Shown here one piece after another: positions 62,244 through 64,000 of a stretch of 64,000 nt of DNA. The notes beneath the pieces are model-generated. The model was not told the DNA's origin and made no database searches. It saw only the letters and a program-made list of their open reading frames with translations. The stretch's first letter is position 1. The number at the start of each line of letters is the position of its first letter. The position numbers and the translations under genes were made by a program. Source of the DNA: Gonapodya prolifera JEL478 (lineage: Eukaryota; Monoblepharomycota; Monoblepharidomycetes; Monoblepharidales; Gonapodyaceae); the NCBI GenBank assembly GCA_001574975.1, contig KQ965745.1, positions 310,001-374,000 of the forward strand. The letters are read 5' to 3'.

Positions 62244-62322
62244 TGTTTGACCGCAGATTTTCAGGGAGCCCTTCTTTTTCACCAGGCTGCTACTCGCCCA
62301 CCCTTCCGCCTGTGAGCACCTG
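62244..62322. promoter_or_regulatory. 79-bp bidirectional spacer between CDC123 and eIF2-beta
   Basis: The start codons of an eIF2 assembly factor and of an eIF2 subunit lie only 79 bp apart on opposite strands. Core promoters must overlap here or extend into the first exons. There is no obvious TATA box; the middle is GC-rich (CGCCCACCCTTCCGCC). Confidence 0.6.
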
Positions 62323-64000
62323 ATGGCAGACGACAATCCAGAGGTACGTTTGTACTTTTCGGATGCGCCTTCGAACTATTGTAACAAAACAGATTCTTCC
62401 CCACAACACTGCTGGTTCTTTTGGCCGCACTCCTTTCCTGATTCATTGCCGTCCAATCAACGAAATGCATTCAGGCACTGTTCGAAGGACAGAAGAAGAA
62501 GAAGAGCAAGAAGTCGAAACCGGTGGCGGAGGAAGAGGTGGGTTGGTTTGATTTCAATTTGTATTCGATCTTCATCCATCGAACCACCCATTTGCTGGCG
62601 ACGCTTCTCCACTAATGTACTCTTTTAATTCTCTCTGCTTTAGATTCGAGAGGACCCTCCCCCCGCAGAGGACGATGAGGTTCGCAACAGGTGTCATTTA
62701 CGAAGGAGACTGTTCTTACCAAAGTTTTGCAGCTCGCTGTCTTCTCGGAAAAGAAGAAGGTACCTTCGGTCTGGTTCTGATGTCCCTCTGCTCTGTGTTT
62801 AATGACTTTGTCATTCACAGAAGAAGAAGAAGAAATCCACGGTCGACGATGTACCCATTGATGGCGAAGTTGATGGTTCGGAAGCTCAAGCTCCGTCAGC
62901 TGTGGAGGAGCGGACAGAGGCCCAGTTAGAGGAAGATGAAAGTGCTGCCATGTTTGAAGGAAAGAAGAAGAAGGTGTGTTGTCCGGTTCAGTTAGGTCGG
63001 AATGTGCCATTTATATGTTATGGCTGCTTCTTTCATTCTAGAAAAAGAAGAAGGCAGCAGTGGAAGACGATGGCGAGAACGTCGTCGAGCCAGTTGTTGA
63101 GCAGCCCGAAAATGTGGAAGATATGGATCCCACTACCATGTTCGGGGAGAAGAAGAAGGTGTGTGAAAATCCGGTGTTTCGACCTGCAATCCACATATTT
63201 ACAAGTTCGCCTTCATTAGAAGAAAAAGAAACCTAAAGTGGAGGATCTTCCGGAGCCCGTGCCCGAACAGGATGTAGAAGATGGTGCGGTCCCCGACGTG
63301 GACGGGGACGCGGTGGACGGCGAGGACGAGCAGGAGGCAGGAGAAAATGATGATCAGGGAGATGAAGAACCTGCAGGAGAGATCAGTTTAACAGGGGAGC
63401 CAGTAGCCGGAAATGAAGAGGGATGGCTTGGCAGTGAGAGAGACTATGAATACGGGGAGGTACGTTCTTTCTCCCTTCTCTGCTTGGTATGCGTGCTCAG
63501 AGCATTTTTCCAGCTACTGTCTCGCATGTATCGCATCCTTCGAGAGAACAATCCGGAGCTCATTGGTGAAAAACGGCGATACACGATCCCTCCTCCTCAG
63601 GTCGCCAGGGAAGGCAGCAAGAAAACTGTTTTTTCCAACGTTTCCGACATCGCAAGACGTATGAAGCGGACACCGGAGCACCTCATTCAATTCGTTTTTG
63701 CAGAACTTGGAACAAGTGGAAGTGTTGACGGGAGCGGCCAGTTGATCATCAAAGGAAGATTCCAGCCGAAGCAAATAGAAACGGTGCTGAAAAGATATAT
63801 CGGTGCGTGGCGATGTTGTCTACATCCCTACTTGGGGTTGATCTGACAATGTGTATTCTTCAAGGCGAGTATGTAACTTGCAAGACCTGCAAGTCATTTG
63901 AGACGAACATCTCTCGCGACAACCGATTGTGGTTCATCACATGCGAGAGCTGTGGCTCTCGCCGAACTGTTGCTGCCATTTCTGCCGGTTTCAAAGCTCA
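62323..64000 (+). CDS. EIF2S2: Translation initiation factor eIF2 subunit beta (cut by the window end)
   Basis: Subunit of the Met-tRNAi-carrying eIF2 complex. Exons: 62323-62343, 62475-62537, 62644-62679, 62821-62973, 63042-63158, 63220-63459, 63514-63802, 63865 past 64000. The N-terminal half carries lysine boxes: [14 protein letters not shown], then MFEGKKKK joined by an intron to KKKK, and MFGEKKKK-type repeats. Such boxes bind eIF5 and eIF2B-epsilon. The C-terminal half has [33 protein letters not shown] and [17 protein letters not shown], then the start of the zinc ribbon ([19 protein letters not shown] with CESCGS). The final residues are missing only because the window ends. Introns 1-6 are phase 0; the seventh is phase 1. 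Confidence 0.95.

Overview
This window is nuclear DNA of an intron-rich, gene-dense eukaryote, most likely a zoosporic (chytrid-like) fungus. Genes lie on both strands, often only 20-250 bp apart, and most are broken by GT-AG introns of about 55-130 bp. The fungal signal comes from a GOLD-PH-ORD oxysterol-binding protein of the Osh3 type and a Vsb1/YGR125W-like SulP transporter. An epsilon-tubulin gene says that the organism keeps triplet-microtubule basal bodies. Dikarya lack epsilon-tubulin, so a flagellated early-diverging fungus fits best. Every protein name is my reading of motifs; no database search was run.

Layout. 0.4-4.7 kb: TMF1/Sgm1-like Golgi coiled-coil protein (+). 4.8-7.2 kb: COQ4 and SCO1 (both -, 64 bp apart). 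7.5-11.7 kb: a PNUTS-like PP1 regulator that also carries a homeodomain (+). 11.9-14.4 kb: TOM70 (-). 14.8-15.6 kb: twin CX9C protein of the CHCHD2/MIX17 type (+). 15.8-19.2 kb: NUP107/Nup84 (+). 19.8-23.7 kb: Osh3-like protein (+). 23.8-26.5 kb: ankyrin/coiled-coil/SH3 protein of unknown role (-). 26.8-31.2 kb: eIF3a (-). 31.5-35.3 kb: eIF3l (+). 35.4-39.65 kb: SulP-STAS-cNMP transporter (-). 39.65-41.98 kb: gene-poor stretch with a GC hairpin and weak small-gene candidates. 42-44 kb: epsilon-tubulin (-). 44.2-47.7 kb: MAP4K/GCK kinase with CNH domain (-). 48.4-50.1 kb: secreted PLB1-like SGNH lipase (+). 50.4-52.5 kb: PBZ-SWIM-ATP-dependent DNA ligase (+). 52.8-53.5 kb: LSM4 (-). 53.6-57.4 kb: UBA1 (+). 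57.5-59.3 kb: V-ATPase subunit C (+). 59.5-60.7 kb: PP2C phosphatase (+). 60.7-62.2 kb: CDC123 (-). 62.3 kb to the edge: eIF2-beta (+, cut by the window).

How genes relate. Four genes serve translation initiation, and they form two head-to-head pairs: eIF3a/eIF3l (248 bp between start codons) and CDC123/eIF2-beta (79 bp). CDC123 is the assembly factor for eIF2, so a shared promoter makes functional sense. COQ4, SCO1, TOM70 and the CX9C protein give the left third a mitochondrial flavour.

The most noteworthy items are the homeodomain + TFIIS-LW + RVxF + CCCH protein, which joins the architectures of plant LUMINIDEPENDENS and animal PNUTS; the PBZ-SWIM DNA ligase; the two bidirectional translation-factor promoters; and a partial duplicate of the NUP107 3' end. 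I saw no rRNA, tRNA, CRISPR array, transposon or virus-derived element that I could support.
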